A stretch of DNA of 64,000 bases from Halostagnicola sp. A-GB9-2 (GTDB lineage: Archaea; Halobacteriota; Halobacteria; Halobacteriales; Natrialbaceae): NCBI RefSeq assembly GCF_030068615.1, contig NZ_JASJOC010000006.1, positions 1 through 64,000 on the forward strand, written 5' to 3'. This document shows positions 51,670 through 60,918 of this stretch, in pieces. A model generated the notes under the pieces. The model worked only from the letters and a program-made list of their open reading frames with translations, was not told the DNA's origin and did not search any database. A program made the position numbers and the translations under genes. The stretch's first letter is position 1; every line of letters begins with the position of its first letter.

Positions 51670-53514
51670 TCAGTTAGAGAACATCGAACCGAGCTGATCG
51701 CGCCAGTCGTTCAGTTCGGCGATGTCTTCCGAAAGCGTCTCGACCTCCGTCTCGACGTCTTCGACCGTCTGTTCGACTTCCGAAACGGTTGCCTCGACGT
51801 CGTCGACCGATTCCTCGACGGTCGAGACGGTCGTTTCGACGCCCTCGACGGTTTCTTCTACTTCCGAGACCGTTCCTTCCACGTCGTCGACGGACGCCTC
51901 GACCGTCGTAACGGTGTCTTCGACGTCTTCGACCGTTTGCTCGACTTCCGAGACCGTTCCTTCTACGCCCTCGACGGACGCTTCGACGGCTTCGACATCC
52001 TCGACCACGCCACCGACATCGTCCTTGAGCTCGGTGACGTCGGACTTGGTCGTCCCGACATCATCTTGGAGGTCGTCGACGACGCTTTGGGTCTCTCCGA
52101 TCTCGGATTCGAGGTCGTCGAATCGAGTATCGATGCCATCGACTTCCTCCGAGAGGGTATCGAGTTGGTCCGTCGCCGAGTTCAGCTCCTCGCCAAACAG
52201 CGCCGTCTCGGATTCGACGTGATCGACGTCCGAAACGACCTCCTCAAGTTCGGATTCGGTGGCGCTGACACGTCCCTTCATCGAGCCCAGTTCCGATTCG
52301 ACGCCCTCGAGTTCGGACCTGAACTGCTCGATGATCTGCTCGCCGGTCCCATACTCGTCGAGGAACTCTTCGATCGCCCCCGAGTAGGCGGCCACTTCCT
52401 CGACGCGTGATTGGAGGTGATCGACCCTCGCGAGATCCGGGCCGTTCATTTCGATATCGAGTTCGGAACGAAGGATCTCGAGATCGCGTTCGCTAACGGA
52501 TCCGGATCGGATTTCGTCCGCGAGTCGGGCACTGACGGAGTGAGGGTCGTCGGTTGGTGTCACGCTCACGTCCGTCTCAGACTCGGATTCGCCGTCGTCG
52601 GCTGGCTCCGTCTCGAGTTCGTCGTCATCGGCCGTCTCGGACGCTGATTCTTCGCCGCCACGCGCGTCGGCTTGGTCGGAGTCGGCGTCGGTGTCGGGCC
52701 CGAGACCGAGTTCGGCTTCGGGATCGTCGACCGACTCCGTCTCGTCGTCTTCCGGACTCGGAATGTTGTCTTCCTCGAAGTCGAGGTCGACACCGGCGGA
52801 ATCCGCCGTATCGTCGTCCTGAGTCCCTTCTGTCTCCGCGCGGTCCTCGTTTTCATTGTCTTCCGCGTCGTTCTCGAGGCCGAGATCATCGGCGTCGTCC
52901 GCCTCGGAAGCGACTTCGTCCGCCGCAGGTTCGTCCACGGCTGGTTCTTCGGGAGAGGATTCGTCGTCGAGACCGGGGACAGCGTCGGAGTCCCCGGAAA
53001 TCATGTCTTTGACGACCTGATTCCGGTCGTCGGTGATGATTTCGTCGATCATGGTGTCGTCGACTTCGTTGCTGGCCGCCGACTCGGATCCGCTCTGTGA
53101 GTCGTCTCGGCCGTCCGTATCGCCGGCCGACTCGTCCCTATCCGCGCTCGTTTCGACGTCGACAGTCGTCGAATCGGTCAGGAATGGAGCCGCCTCCGAC
53201 TCGTCTCCGATGCGGATGCCGTAGACGGTGACGAGCGTCTCTTCGGGGGAGAGCGTTCGCGTAAATTCAACGTGATGGTCCTGGAACGCGGTCCAGTCTT
53301 CGCTGTAGTAGTTGGGATGGAACCCGACGCCATCCATCGGGAACGATTCGGGAATCTCCTCGGAAACGTTGACGGTGATCGCTTCGTCGCGGTCCGAGTC
53401 GATTTCGAATCGAATTGCAGGAACTGGGAATTCGTCGGCTGCAAATAGTTTCCGAACAGTCACCCCATCAGAACGTGTTTCGATTACCTCGTCTATGTCA
53501 GCGGCTGAACTCAT
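51670..53514 (-). CDS. Acidic coiled-coil protein with N-terminal conserved domain
   Basis: A 614-residue highly acidic protein. Residues about 1-110 form a folded domain (VTVRKLFAADEFPVPAIRFEI, GVGFHPNYYSEDWTAFQDHH) that I believe occurs in other haloarchaea. Residues about 115-335 are an Asp/Glu/Ser-rich disordered linker. From about 340 to the end it is helical; residues 520-603 are an array of seven-residue units (TVSEVEQ, TVEDVED, SVDDVEG) in a 28-residue super-repeat. It should make a long rod. No membrane segment or signal is seen, so it is cytoplasmic. Function unknown; a structural or scaffold role is an inference. Confidence 0.8.
   Translation of the reverse strand: MSSAADIDEVIETRSDGVTVRKLFAADEFPVPAIRFEIDSDRDEAITVNVSEEIPESFPMDGVGFHPNYYSEDWTAFQDHHVEFTRTLSPEETLVTVYGIRIGDESEAAPFLTDSTTVDVETSADRDESAGDTDGRDDSQSGSESAASNEVDDTMIDEIITDDRNQVVKDMISGDSDAVPGLDDESSPEEPAVDEPAADEVASEADDADDLGLENDAEDNENEDRAETEGTQDDDTADSAGVDLDFEEDNIPSPEDDETESVDDPEAELGLGPDTDADSDQADARGGEESASETADDDELETEPADDGESESETDVSVTPTDDPHSVSARLADEIRSGSVSERDLEILRSELDIEMNGPDLARVDHLQSRVEEVAAYSGAIEEFLDEYGTGEQIIEQFRSELEGVESELGSMKGRVSATESELEEVVSDVDHVESETALFGEELNSATDQLDTLSEEVDGIDTRFDDLESEIGETQSVVDDLQDDVGTTKSDVTELKDDVGGVVEDVEAVEASVEGVEGTVSEVEQTVEDVEDTVTTVEASVDDVEGTVSEVEETVEGVETTVSTVEESVDDVEATVSEVEQTVEDVETEVETLSEDIAELNDWRDQLGSMFSN
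51706..51957 (-). repeat. 84-base tandem super-repeat in the coiled-coil gene
   Basis: Three consecutive 84-base units (residues 520-547, 548-575 and 576-603) each encode four heptads of the pattern TVSEVE-TVE-V-T-VE-SVDDVE. The first two match almost perfectly at the protein level; the third diverges after its second heptad. It grew by duplication and heptad phase is kept, as a rod would need. Confidence 0.8.
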
Positions 53515-53656
53515 GAGAGCAATATTAACTTACCATTACTATAAATTGCACGGCAGTGTCGGCAGTGGCGATTTGAACCGTCAGGAGGCTAAAATGCCCA
53601 AAAATTGGCCATTCCGGCTCGGCGAGTGCAGGAAACGGACCGAACCCACAGACGGA

Positions 53657-54487
53657 TCAGAGGTCGACTCTGTCTCCGATTTCGATGATCTCGAGGTCCG
53701 TTGGATATTCGAAACTGTTCGCATGGTGAAAGAGTGCCTTCGGGTCCGCGGTCAGCCCTCGCCACATGTCCCAGTGACTCGGACAGAGGGTGTCGAGTTC
53801 GAGTGCGCTCGCCGCCTCGATGATCTGGTTTTCGTCGTTGTACCAGCGGGTTCGTTTCGGCTCGCCGGTCTCCTTATCGGGAACGTTGCCGACGGTGCCG
53901 AACGCGAGGACGCCGATGTCGATATCGTATTCGTCGCCGATTCGCTCGAACTCGTCCGACGGTTTCGTATCGCCGCCGTGGAAGAACGTTCCCGCCTCGT
54001 GCTCGATAACGTAGCTAACCGGATGGGTTGCGTCGGGATCGTTCGCCTTCTCGATGTGTACGGTAAACTCGCCGATTTCGACTGTATTGCCCTCCGTAAC
54101 CTCTTCGAACTGCTCGTCGGTAACGTCCCACTCGTCGGTCCAGCCCTCCTCTCGAGTGACGGCGAGGCTGTCGTCGGGGCCGTACAGCGTGGTACCGGTG
54201 TTCTCGAGAATCGGGGCCTGGCTCGGGCCGTCGACGTGGTCCGTGTGTTCGTGCGTTGCGAGGATCGCATCGGCGTCGGTGATATCTGCCGGATCGAAGG
54301 GGATCGGAATCATCCGAACGGTCCGCGGTGGGTCTCCGATTCCCACGTAGGGATCAATAAACACCGTCGTCCCGTCGGTCCCTTTCAGTGCGAATCCGTT
54401 ACAGCCGAAGTACCAGATAGCGACGCCATCCGGGTCAGCATCCTCAATCGCACGAACAAGCCACTCGTCCCAGTCGCTCGTTGTCAT
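53657..54487 (-). CDS. MBL-fold metallo-hydrolase (UlaG-like)
   Basis: A 276-residue metallo-beta-lactamase fold. The metal motif is ATHEHTDHVDG near residue 78, preceded by VFIDPYVGIGDPP; a later His-Gly-Gly-Asp is FFHGGDTKPSDEF near residue 168, and LCPSHWDMWRG carries the last His. It is closest to the L-ascorbate-6-phosphate lactonase-like group, but the substrate cannot be assigned. It is alone, in the same direction as the coiled-coil gene 143 bases away. Confidence 0.87.
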   Translation of the reverse strand: MTTSDWDEWLVRAIEDADPDGVAIWYFGCNGFALKGTDGTTVFIDPYVGIGDPPRTVRMIPIPFDPADITDADAILATHEHTDHVDGPSQAPILENTGTTLYGPDDSLAVTREEGWTDEWDVTDEQFEEVTEGNTVEIGEFTVHIEKANDPDATHPVSYVIEHEAGTFFHGGDTKPSDEFERIGDEYDIDIGVLAFGTVGNVPDKETGEPKRTRWYNDENQIIEAASALELDTLCPSHWDMWRGLTADPKALFHHANSFEYPTDLEIIEIGDRVDL

Positions 54488-54610
54488 ACGTGTGTTTGTT
54501 CGGAGTGAGTGCGTAAGTGTTGTCGTTTCGGCTTCAGTTCGCGATAGCTGGGGTCGGACCGTTTTCGACGGAACGCTTCGAGAAGAGTCGGTCCAGTGGT
54601 TGAATTCTCA

Positions 54611-55321
54611 CTAGGCCGAGGCCGAAAGGTCAACGATCATTGCTGCCTCGTCGTCTCGGTCATCTGGTATTTGGGACCGAACCAGGTTCGCGTCAGGATC
54701 GTACTCGATCAGCCCGGCGTCGGCGAGCAGCGGCAGATCCGTGTGGGTGATGAGTCCTTGAATGCGCTTCCAGTCCCCGGTCGAAACCGGTCGGTTTTGG
54801 TCGTCTCGAAGTCGCTGGCTGAGCTCGACCGAAACTGACTCGACCGTTATAGCGTGGGATTTTTCTGCGAGACTTTCGAGAACGTATCGACGACGCGGAT
54901 CGGCTACCGCATCGAACAGCGCATCCATTTCTTCGGCGTTTTTTTCTGAAAACTCACAGATGTCTTGAATATCTGCCTCGAGATCGGCGGGGTCGACGGC
55001 TGCCGTCGCGCGCCTGGTCTCGGTATCGTAGGCGATCAATCCCGCATCCGAAAGAACCGGAAGATGCCGATGGTGCAAATCGACCAGAAGAGACTCGATA
55101 GACCCGGTTTGTAGCTCTTCGTCGCTGCTCTCGAGTCGTTTCGCGAGGTCCGACGCCGCGACCGTTGACATTGGCGAGTCGAATAACAGTGTAACGAGAC
55201 GCCGCCGAACAGGGCTAGCAATCGCGTTAAGCACGGCATCGAGTTGTTTCTCGTCGCCAGTTGCATGTTTACTCGTCGGACCGTACGCATAGTTCGTCAT
55301 TACTGCTTCTGGGGACGCCAT
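54611..55321 (-). CDS. Two-domain DUF7344 winged-helix protein
   Basis: About 236 residues. Two winged-helix units of the same type are seen: LDAVLNAIASPVRRRLVTLL with HRHLPVLSDAGLIAYD, then MDALFDAVADPRRRYVLESL with HTDLPLLADAGLIEYD. These match the haloarchaeal DUF7344 (HTH) group. A DNA-binding regulator is likely, target unknown. The open frame extends 100 residues upstream, but the sequence there is basic and unlike haloarchaeal coding; the ATG at 55321 (or 55300) is chosen. Confidence 0.8.
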   Translation of the reverse strand: MASPEAVMTNYAYGPTSKHATGDEKQLDAVLNAIASPVRRRLVTLLFDSPMSTVAASDLAKRLESSDEELQTGSIESLLVDLHHRHLPVLSDAGLIAYDTETRRATAAVDPADLEADIQDICEFSEKNAEEMDALFDAVADPRRRYVLESLAEKSHAITVESVSVELSQRLRDDQNRPVSTGDWKRIQGLITHTDLPLLADAGLIEYDPDANLVRSQIPDDRDDEAAMIVDLSASA

Positions 55322-55488
55322 CTCATTAAGCACGTTCCCAAACTCTGTAGGATTGTTCGAATGAACAGTCGCTCCGCTAGCACTGTTCGCTCGTTGCAAC
55401 GGATCCAGTGTAATCGCACAAATCGTAAAAACGACCGCTCCGTGTCGTATTTCGGACTGCAATTTTCCAGGGGTTGTCTGGGATCGGC

Positions 55489-55899
55489 TCACTCTCCCTT
55501 CCCTAATCCCAGCGCGAACGATCCAAGTCCGGTGATCACGAGAACGAAATCCAGTATGCCACCGAGCACCGGGACTGCAGAGACGAGAGAAACGAGCAGT
55601 GCTCCAACGACCAATCCTTGCCAATACCGTGACCCGCCGACGAGCGAGGTTCCAACCGCAACCGTTGCCAAAACGCTGCCGAGCAAGAGGGCGATCACGA
55701 AAACGATCATGCCGGGAATAAGTACCAACACACCGACGATCGTGATGATGAGAACGACTGCGCTTCCAATAGCGATAACGAGTGCCAGCAGTCCGTACAG
55801 GAACGACTCACCGGGCAGGGAGCGCATACGGTCGACGTTTCGCTTCGACGATTCCGGTGCAATTGCGAGAACGAGCGTCCCGATGAGCAACGTTCTCAC
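55489..55899 (-). CDS. Membrane-domain fragment (DUF8173/bactofilin C-terminal-like)
   Basis: About 136 residues with four hydrophobic segments: MRTLLIGTLVLAIAP, a helix GLLALVIAIGSAVVLIIT, VLVLIPGMIVFVIALLLGS and GILDFVLVITGLGSFALGLG. This is the membrane tail found at the C-terminus of haloarchaeal polymer-forming (bactofilin-like) proteins, as I recall. The frame runs about 17 codons upstream (PTPPTVSILGEIVGQF) to a TGA without an ATG or a soluble domain, and the only start is a GTG at 55899. It may be a 5'-truncated gene or a stand-alone membrane protein. Confidence 0.55.
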   Translation of the reverse strand: MRTLLIGTLVLAIAPESSKRNVDRMRSLPGESFLYGLLALVIAIGSAVVLIITIVGVLVLIPGMIVFVIALLLGSVLATVAVGTSLVGGSRYWQGLVVGALLVSLVSAVPVLGGILDFVLVITGLGSFALGLGKGE

Positions 55900-56090
55900 G
55901 AACTGACCGACGATTTCGCCGAGGATCGAAACCGTGGGAGGAGTCGGTGATTGAGGTCAGGGCTCACCTGTGTGATGGAACCGAGCAATGAACCCAGCTC
56001 GACACTCACTGGGACCGCGATGGGGGACATGCCTCTATCGAGAGTTGAGGCTCATAAATGTTTTATGAGTGGCAGATTACTGAAACTGCC

Positions 56091-57140
56091 TTACCAGGTA
56101 CCGTGGAAGGTATCGAACTCGAGGCTATCGAGCGGTTCGTGGCCGACGGCGATTTCGTACTCGCCGGGGGTAAGCATCGGCTTGTGGAACTGCGGGCCGT
56201 CGTCGGTCGTGATCCGCGGACAGCCGGTGTTGACGAACGCGTCCATGTCGAAGTTCCGAAGCCGGTCTGGCGTGACTTCGTCCATCGTGATGAGGTAGGC
56301 GTTGTCGTTTTCGTCGAGAATGTCCTGGGCTTGCTCCCAGCGACCCTGGCCGATTTTGGTACAGAAGATGACGCCCCACTTTTTGGCGTCCATCGCGCGG
56401 TGGATCGCGCCGTAGCGCTGTTTCATGAACTTTTCAGTATCCGCGACGGTGACGACGTTGTTGACCGGATCGGCGATGACGACGTGTTTGTCGGGGTGTT
56501 CCATCGCAAGGCCCAGCGGGTGGAACTTGCCGCCGCCGACGTAGAGGATCTGATTCGCCGGCACGTCCGCACTCGCGTAGTTACATCCGAGCACCTGCCC
56601 TTCGTGGGTCAATCGCTCGTCGCCGCGACGGCTGTCGACGTCGTAGCCGTGCTCCTCGAGGAACGCTTTCATTTCCTCGTAGAGGTTCATGTGCTGGGCG
56701 GTTGTCACGAGGCCGACATCGGGGTCGTCTTCGGGATCCTCGAGCGTCTCGAGGGCTTCGTCCATGATCGGCGTGACGTCGACGTTCGAGAACAGGGGCA
56801 CGTAGATCACCTTGTCCGTGTCCTTCATCGGCGAGTGGCCGAAGTGAACGAAGACGTCGGTGCGTTTCATCAGGTACGTATCGAGGTCGCAGGCTCCGTA
56901 ACAGGGCTGTCCCGAGAGCATGATCGTCACGTCCTCGCCGACGCGTTCTCGGAGGTCGTCTGCGACCTTCGGCCCGCGGCGCTTGAGGCCTTCTGGGAAC
57001 TGAAGTCCGACTTTGGTGGCGTCGCGTTCGTTAATCTCGTCGACGATCCGCTCGAGTTCGTAGTCCCACTCTCGATCGTGCTTGAGGCTCATCCCGGTGT
57101 TTCGGAGGTCTCCCTCGCTGTACTCCGACTGCTGGCTCAT
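56091..57140 (-). CDS. dph2: Diphthamide biosynthesis enzyme Dph2
   Basis: A 349-residue radical-SAM-like Fe-S enzyme. Three conserved cysteines bind the cluster: GQPCYGACDLDT near residue 81, GQVLGCNYAS near residue 185 and NTGCPRIT near residue 314. It starts the diphthamide modification of a histidine on elongation factor 2 by adding a 3-amino-3-carboxypropyl group from SAM. The ATG at 57140 (MSQQSEYSEG) is the family start; a longer frame to 57239 is not needed. Complete and probably active. Confidence 0.94.
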   Translation of the reverse strand: MSQQSEYSEGDLRNTGMSLKHDREWDYELERIVDEINERDATKVGLQFPEGLKRRGPKVADDLRERVGEDVTIMLSGQPCYGACDLDTYLMKRTDVFVHFGHSPMKDTDKVIYVPLFSNVDVTPIMDEALETLEDPEDDPDVGLVTTAQHMNLYEEMKAFLEEHGYDVDSRRGDERLTHEGQVLGCNYASADVPANQILYVGGGKFHPLGLAMEHPDKHVVIADPVNNVVTVADTEKFMKQRYGAIHRAMDAKKWGVIFCTKIGQGRWEQAQDILDENDNAYLITMDEVTPDRLRNFDMDAFVNTGCPRITTDDGPQFHKPMLTPGEYEIAVGHEPLDSLEFDTFHGTW

Positions 57141-57331
57141 TACAATTTCATTCGTGGGCGCACGTAAAACGGCGGCGCTTTCCGTCCCAATTACGAAATC
57201 GGTCCTTTCGGCCCTCGTCATGGAGGGATAATTTTCCAACCGAGTTTGGCGACACTGAGAGGGTACTGTTGGGTATCGTCACGTTCTCGTGGTCCGAAAA
57301 GTCATGGTACTGCAGTCTAAATGGGGTGTCA

Positions 57332-58252
57332 ATGGTAGCACGAGGCGATTCGGACGGATACCTATTCGACCTCTACCGCCAATACATTGGCGAGCCGTCG
57401 GGTCGAAACGACATCTATGTTGGATTTGGCCTGTTCTTCGGTGGTATCGGACTCGCGGTTACAGCATTGGTGCTTTTTATTTGGGGGAGCACCCACGAAC
57501 CCCGGTCGACGACGTATGTAATGTGGACGGAACCGGCCTACGGGTTCGGGATGCTGTCGCTTCCGGCGATGATGCTCGGCATAGTCGTTTTGTTACCCTC
57601 GAACCGACGGATGTTGTATACGTCCGTAGCGGGTGCAACGGTGACATTCGTTGCCGTCATGGGATTCTTCTATGCGTACCCCCTAGACTGGAACGGCCAC
57701 GGACAGGATTACACGGTGGAAGTTGTCGCAGTGTACGCGGTCGGCGTCGCGGGACTCATCGCGTCGACAGGCGGCGCACTGATCGCTCACTATCTCGAGC
57801 TCGCACAATCGGCTGGAGTCGGGGGCGGGAGTTCGCTCAAGGAAGAAGAGGCGGACGAGTCCTATACCGATGCGGAGATTCAACAGGATATCGACGCCGC
57901 GATGGAAGACGTCGAACTCTCCTGGGGCGGCGTCGAAAAGGGCGACAATACGAGCCTGAGTTTTAGCGGTCACGAGTTCGACAACGTCGAGATTGACAAT
58001 ACCGCAACGACGACCCGATCGTCCGGCGTCGATTCGCAGGTGGCGGGGCTCAAGGGGCTCAAAGGCGGCGAAACGAAGACAACGACCTCGAGTTCGTCCG
58101 TCGAGGACCAGACGGCGAAACTCAAAGAACTCAGGGAACAAAAGCGGGCCGAAGAAATGGCGACGGACGACTCAAGCCGTGCCCTCGAGACCGTGACAAA
58201 ACCGGTCGGTTCAGTTGCCGAACGGTTGCGCGAACTCTTAGGTCGAAATTAA
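57332..58252 (+). CDS. Four-helix membrane protein, DUF7139-like
   Basis: 306 residues. Four membrane segments lie near residues 28-52 (YVGFGLFFGGIGLAVTALV), 70-90, 95-117 and 127-150. A long charged, disordered C-terminal tail follows (acidic EEEADESYTDAEIQQD, then basic KLKELREQKRAEEM). The DUF7139 match is from memory. It lies 96 bases upstream of the actin-like gene on the same strand, an arrangement I would test as a membrane anchor or partner. Start set at ATG 57332; the frame opens 21 codons earlier. Confidence 0.75.
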   Translation: MVARGDSDGYLFDLYRQYIGEPSGRNDIYVGFGLFFGGIGLAVTALVLFIWGSTHEPRSTTYVMWTEPAYGFGMLSLPAMMLGIVVLLPSNRRMLYTSVAGATVTFVAVMGFFYAYPLDWNGHGQDYTVEVVAVYAVGVAGLIASTGGALIAHYLELAQSAGVGGGSSLKEEEADESYTDAEIQQDIDAAMEDVELSWGGVEKGDNTSLSFSGHEFDNVEIDNTATTTRSSGVDSQVAGLKGLKGGETKTTTSSSSVEDQTAKLKELREQKRAEEMATDDSSRALETVTKPVGSVAERLRELLGRN

Positions 58253-58318
58253 TTCCGTTGCAACGGGACAACTGTCAGTTCTCGTTACCGTGTTCGAGAT
58301 AAAAATAATCCACATAGA

Positions 58319-58325
58319 TTTATAA
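58319..58325 (+). promoter_or_regulatory. TATA box of the salactin-type gene
   Basis: TTTATAA lies about 27 bases before the ATG at 58349, after an A/T-rich run (AAAAATAAT, 58300-58308). The distance fits a leaderless transcript starting at or next to the ATG, as is usual in haloarchaea. This indicates the gene has its own promoter. Confidence 0.7.
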
Positions 58326-58348
58326 GTTGTCGGTGGCCTTCCCAAACT

Positions 58349-59380
58349 ATGGCCAAAGGCCTAGACGTTGGGACAATGAACATCCTGTCTGCCCAACAGG
58401 ATGGCGACGACACGGTATTCGTACAGCAACGCAACTCCTTCGTAGAGATAGAGTACTCGGATATGGCCGAGCAGATGCTCTCCCGAAGCGAAGTCCTCCA
58501 CATCCGAAAGGACGACAAAGTGTACGTCGTTGGCGACGACGCGCTGAACTTCGCGAACATCTTTAACAAGGAAACGCGGCGACCGATGAAACACGGGATC
58601 CTCTCGAACGACGAGAAGTCCGCCATCCCGATGATGAAACTCATCATCGAACAGGTCGTCGGCGAACCGACGTATCCGGACGAAAAGCTCTACTTCTCGA
58701 CCCCAGCAGATCCGATCGACGACGATCTCTCGACGCTTTACCATCAGAAGACGATCGAGTCGTTCCTGAACGATATGGGATACGACGCCGAGCCGATCAA
58801 CGAGGGGATGTCCGTTATCTACTCCGAACTCGCGGACAACAACTTCACCGGTCTCGGTATCTCCTTCGGTGCAGGGATGACGAACGTCTGTCTGGCGTAC
58901 TACGCGGTCCCTGTCATGAAATTCTCCGTCGCCCGCGGTGGCGACTGGGTCGACGAACAGGCCGCTCGAGCGACCGGTACGCCGGTCGACAAGGTTACAT
59001 CGATCAAAGAAGACGACTTCGAACTCGACTTCACGACGGACATCGGCGGCGTCGAAGGTGCCCTCTCGATTTACTACGAGAACCTTCTCGATTACGTCAT
59101 CGAGAACATCGTCAGCGAGGTCGACGAGGAGGACGTCGAGGAAGGTCTCGACGTCCCCGTCGTCGTCACCGGCGGGACCTCGAGCCCGAGCGGGTTCGAG
59201 GACCTGTTCCGTGACCACCTCGAGGACGCGAACATTCCGTTCTCGATCAGTGGCGTTACGCACGCGAACGAACCGCTCTACAGCGTCGCACGTGGTGGCC
59301 TCGTCGCCGCCCGTTCGGACGAAGATGTCGACCACGACCGCGACGACGAAGAAGTAGAAGCGGCCACGGCGAACGAATAA
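58349..59380 (+). CDS. Actin-like ATPase, salactin type
   Basis: A 343-residue actin/MreB/Hsp70-fold protein. The phosphate-1 loop is [16 protein letters not shown] near residue 5; phosphate-2 is [13 protein letters not shown] near residue 171; the adenosine motif is [19 protein letters not shown] near residue 271, and the connect region is [21 protein letters not shown]. The overall sequence matches the haloarchaeal actin homologue described as salactin, which forms dynamic filaments at the cell pole in Halobacterium. The assignment is from recall. The C-terminus is a charged, disordered tail ([10 protein letters not shown]). Its neighbour is a DUF7139-like membrane protein. Confidence 0.85.
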   Translation: MAKGLDVGTMNILSAQQDGDDTVFVQQRNSFVEIEYSDMAEQMLSRSEVLHIRKDDKVYVVGDDALNFANIFNKETRRPMKHGILSNDEKSAIPMMKLIIEQVVGEPTYPDEKLYFSTPADPIDDDLSTLYHQKTIESFLNDMGYDAEPINEGMSVIYSELADNNFTGLGISFGAGMTNVCLAYYAVPVMKFSVARGGDWVDEQAARATGTPVDKVTSIKEDDFELDFTTDIGGVEGALSIYYENLLDYVIENIVSEVDEEDVEEGLDVPVVVTGGTSSPSGFEDLFRDHLEDANIPFSISGVTHANEPLYSVARGGLVAARSDEDVDHDRDDEEVEAATANE

Positions 59381-59430
59381 CAGCGACTTCACCGTCGCTT
59401 TCACCTGCTGTAAACCCCCATTGGCGCAGC

Positions 59431-59622
59431 TTACTCTTCATCGGTACTCTCGGTTATGTCGTAAAACCGATTGAAGGCGTCCCGCCACGATTCGAGTTCT
59501 GGGAACTCCCGTTCGTGTTCAACAGGAACATCAGCATACCCACAATGGCTACACGTCACCGTCGTCACGTCGGCGAGCGAAAGCCGCTCGAGCGGGGACG
59601 AACATCGTGGACAGTTCTCCAT
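59431..59622 (-). CDS. Small zinc-ribbon protein
   Basis: A 63-residue protein. Two CPRC/CSHC-type cysteine pairs (ENCPRCSSPLERL and VTCSHCGYADVPV), about 20 residues apart, form one zinc ribbon; the rest is an acidic helix (ELESWRDAFNRFYDITE). No function is known. It is on the opposite strand to the actin-like and methyltransferase genes. Confidence 0.8.
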   Translation of the reverse strand: MENCPRCSSPLERLSLADVTTVTCSHCGYADVPVEHEREFPELESWRDAFNRFYDITESTDEE

Positions 59623-59809
59623 ACTGGTTTCTGTTACGGCACGTTCTTAACTTTATCTCAGACTCGCTTGAGCGAGTACCGATTCGCCGCTGAATTTGAC
59701 TACTTATTTGTCTCGGTTCGAGCTACTCCGGGAGTGTCTCAAACGGAATGGGATATAACTACTAGACATTTACAAAACCTTTTGTATGCGGCTTACGTAT
59801 CCCCGTACA

Positions 59810-60211
59810 ATGAGTACGTCATCGAACCCCACTATCGATCAAACGATCGAACAGTGTCAACCCGAAGACATTACCCCCGTTCGGCTCGAGGCAGAGACCG
59901 TCGAGTCGACCTCACCCAGCTACCTTCGCGAACTCAAATCCGAACTGCAGGAAAACGGCCTCTTTCCCGCTGGGCTGACGATCGAGGTCTCGTTCGACGA
60001 AGATTGTTCGCTCATCACTCAACGGGAAGCCGACCGAATTCGAGAGTACGTTCGCGCCGGTTCGTTCCTCGGCGTCGGCTCGGTCCACGTTTCCGTCGAC
60101 GACGTGGCAAATCCCGAAAAGGTTCGACCCGCACTCGACGCTTGCTTCGAGCGAGCACGACGGGACGGAATCGCACTCGAGATCGATTCGTCGGTGCCCC
60201 TCGAGCGGTGA
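59810..60211 (+). CDS. Conserved hypothetical protein beside a methyltransferase
   Basis: A 133-residue acidic protein. A first helix-rich half (DQTIEQCQPEDITPVRL, SYLRELKSELQENGLFPAG) precedes a beta-rich half (TIEVSFDEDCSL, VGSVHVSVDDV) and a C-terminal helix (LDACFERARRDGI). I recognise no family. It starts at ATG 59810 and its stop overlaps the methyltransferase start in GTGA, so the two are coupled and may work on the same RNA. The AT-rich sequence at 59756-59780 is the promoter. Confidence 0.65.
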   Translation: MSTSSNPTIDQTIEQCQPEDITPVRLEAETVESTSPSYLRELKSELQENGLFPAGLTIEVSFDEDCSLITQREADRIREYVRAGSFLGVGSVHVSVDDVANPEKVRPALDACFERARRDGIALEIDSSVPLER

Positions 60212-60891
60212 GCGTGCCCTCGAGGCGAACGATCGCGCGTCGGTTAGAGGGCGTTGCGGATTTTCGGGAACCGTCTGCTGACTTAGAGCAGTATCTCACA
60301 CCGCCCGAAGTCGCGGCCCATATCTGCCATTTCGCTTCGTTACAGGGAGATTTAGCCGGCGACACCGTCGTCGATCTGGGAACCGGAACCGGGATGCTCG
60401 CGATCGGTGCTGGTCTCTGCGATGGCGACCGCGTCGTGGGGATCGATACCGATCCCGACGCGCTCGCTCTCGCTCGTCGAAACGAGCAGTCTGTACTCAC
60501 CGGCCATTCCGTCGACGGTGTTTCGAACGAGGAATCAATGGTTCGCACTCCTCTCGAATGGGTCCGCGGTGACGTCACCCGCCCGCCGTTGTCAGTTACT
60601 GACGCGACGGTGCTCTCGAACCCACCGTTCGGTGCTCAGCGAGGGAACCGCCACGCCGACCGCGACTTTCTCGAGACGACCCGCTCGATCGCCGCGACAT
60701 CCTACACGATCCACAACGAGGGTAGTCAGGAATTCGTCGAATCGTACGCGGACGACGCCGGTGGAAGCGTTACTCACGCGTTCCGCGCGACGTTTTCGCT
60801 GGATAACCGACTGGAGTTTCACACCGACGAATCCCGGACACTCGAGGCGGAAGTGTTTCGAATCGAGTGGGACTCGGGCGATCGGCAGTAA
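60208..60891 (+). CDS. METTL5-like adenine-N6 methyltransferase
   Basis: About 227 residues of the Rossmann methyltransferase fold. Motif I is VVDLGTGTGMLAIGA near residue 52, an acidic strand end VVGIDTDPDAL near residue 75 and the catalytic motif IV is SNPPFGAQRGN near residue 134, the NPPF type of adenine-N6 methylases. It resembles the archaeal/eukaryotic METTL5 group that methylates 18S/16S-like rRNA. The start is a GTG at 60208 or 60214, with the first giving a GTGA overlap. No ATG start is available in this frame near here. Confidence 0.82.
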   Translation: MSVPSRRTIARRLEGVADFREPSADLEQYLTPPEVAAHICHFASLQGDLAGDTVVDLGTGTGMLAIGAGLCDGDRVVGIDTDPDALALARRNEQSVLTGHSVDGVSNEESMVRTPLEWVRGDVTRPPLSVTDATVLSNPPFGAQRGNRHADRDFLETTRSIAATSYTIHNEGSQEFVESYADDAGGSVTHAFRATFSLDNRLEFHTDESRTLEAEVFRIEWDSGDRQ

Positions 60892-60918
60892 CGCTCGATC
60901 ACCGCCGACGCGGTGGCG

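Noticed and set aside
58361-59404. 347-codon minus-strand frame opposite the actin-like gene
   Set aside because: Antisense of the actin-fold gene, which has a good promoter and conserved motifs.
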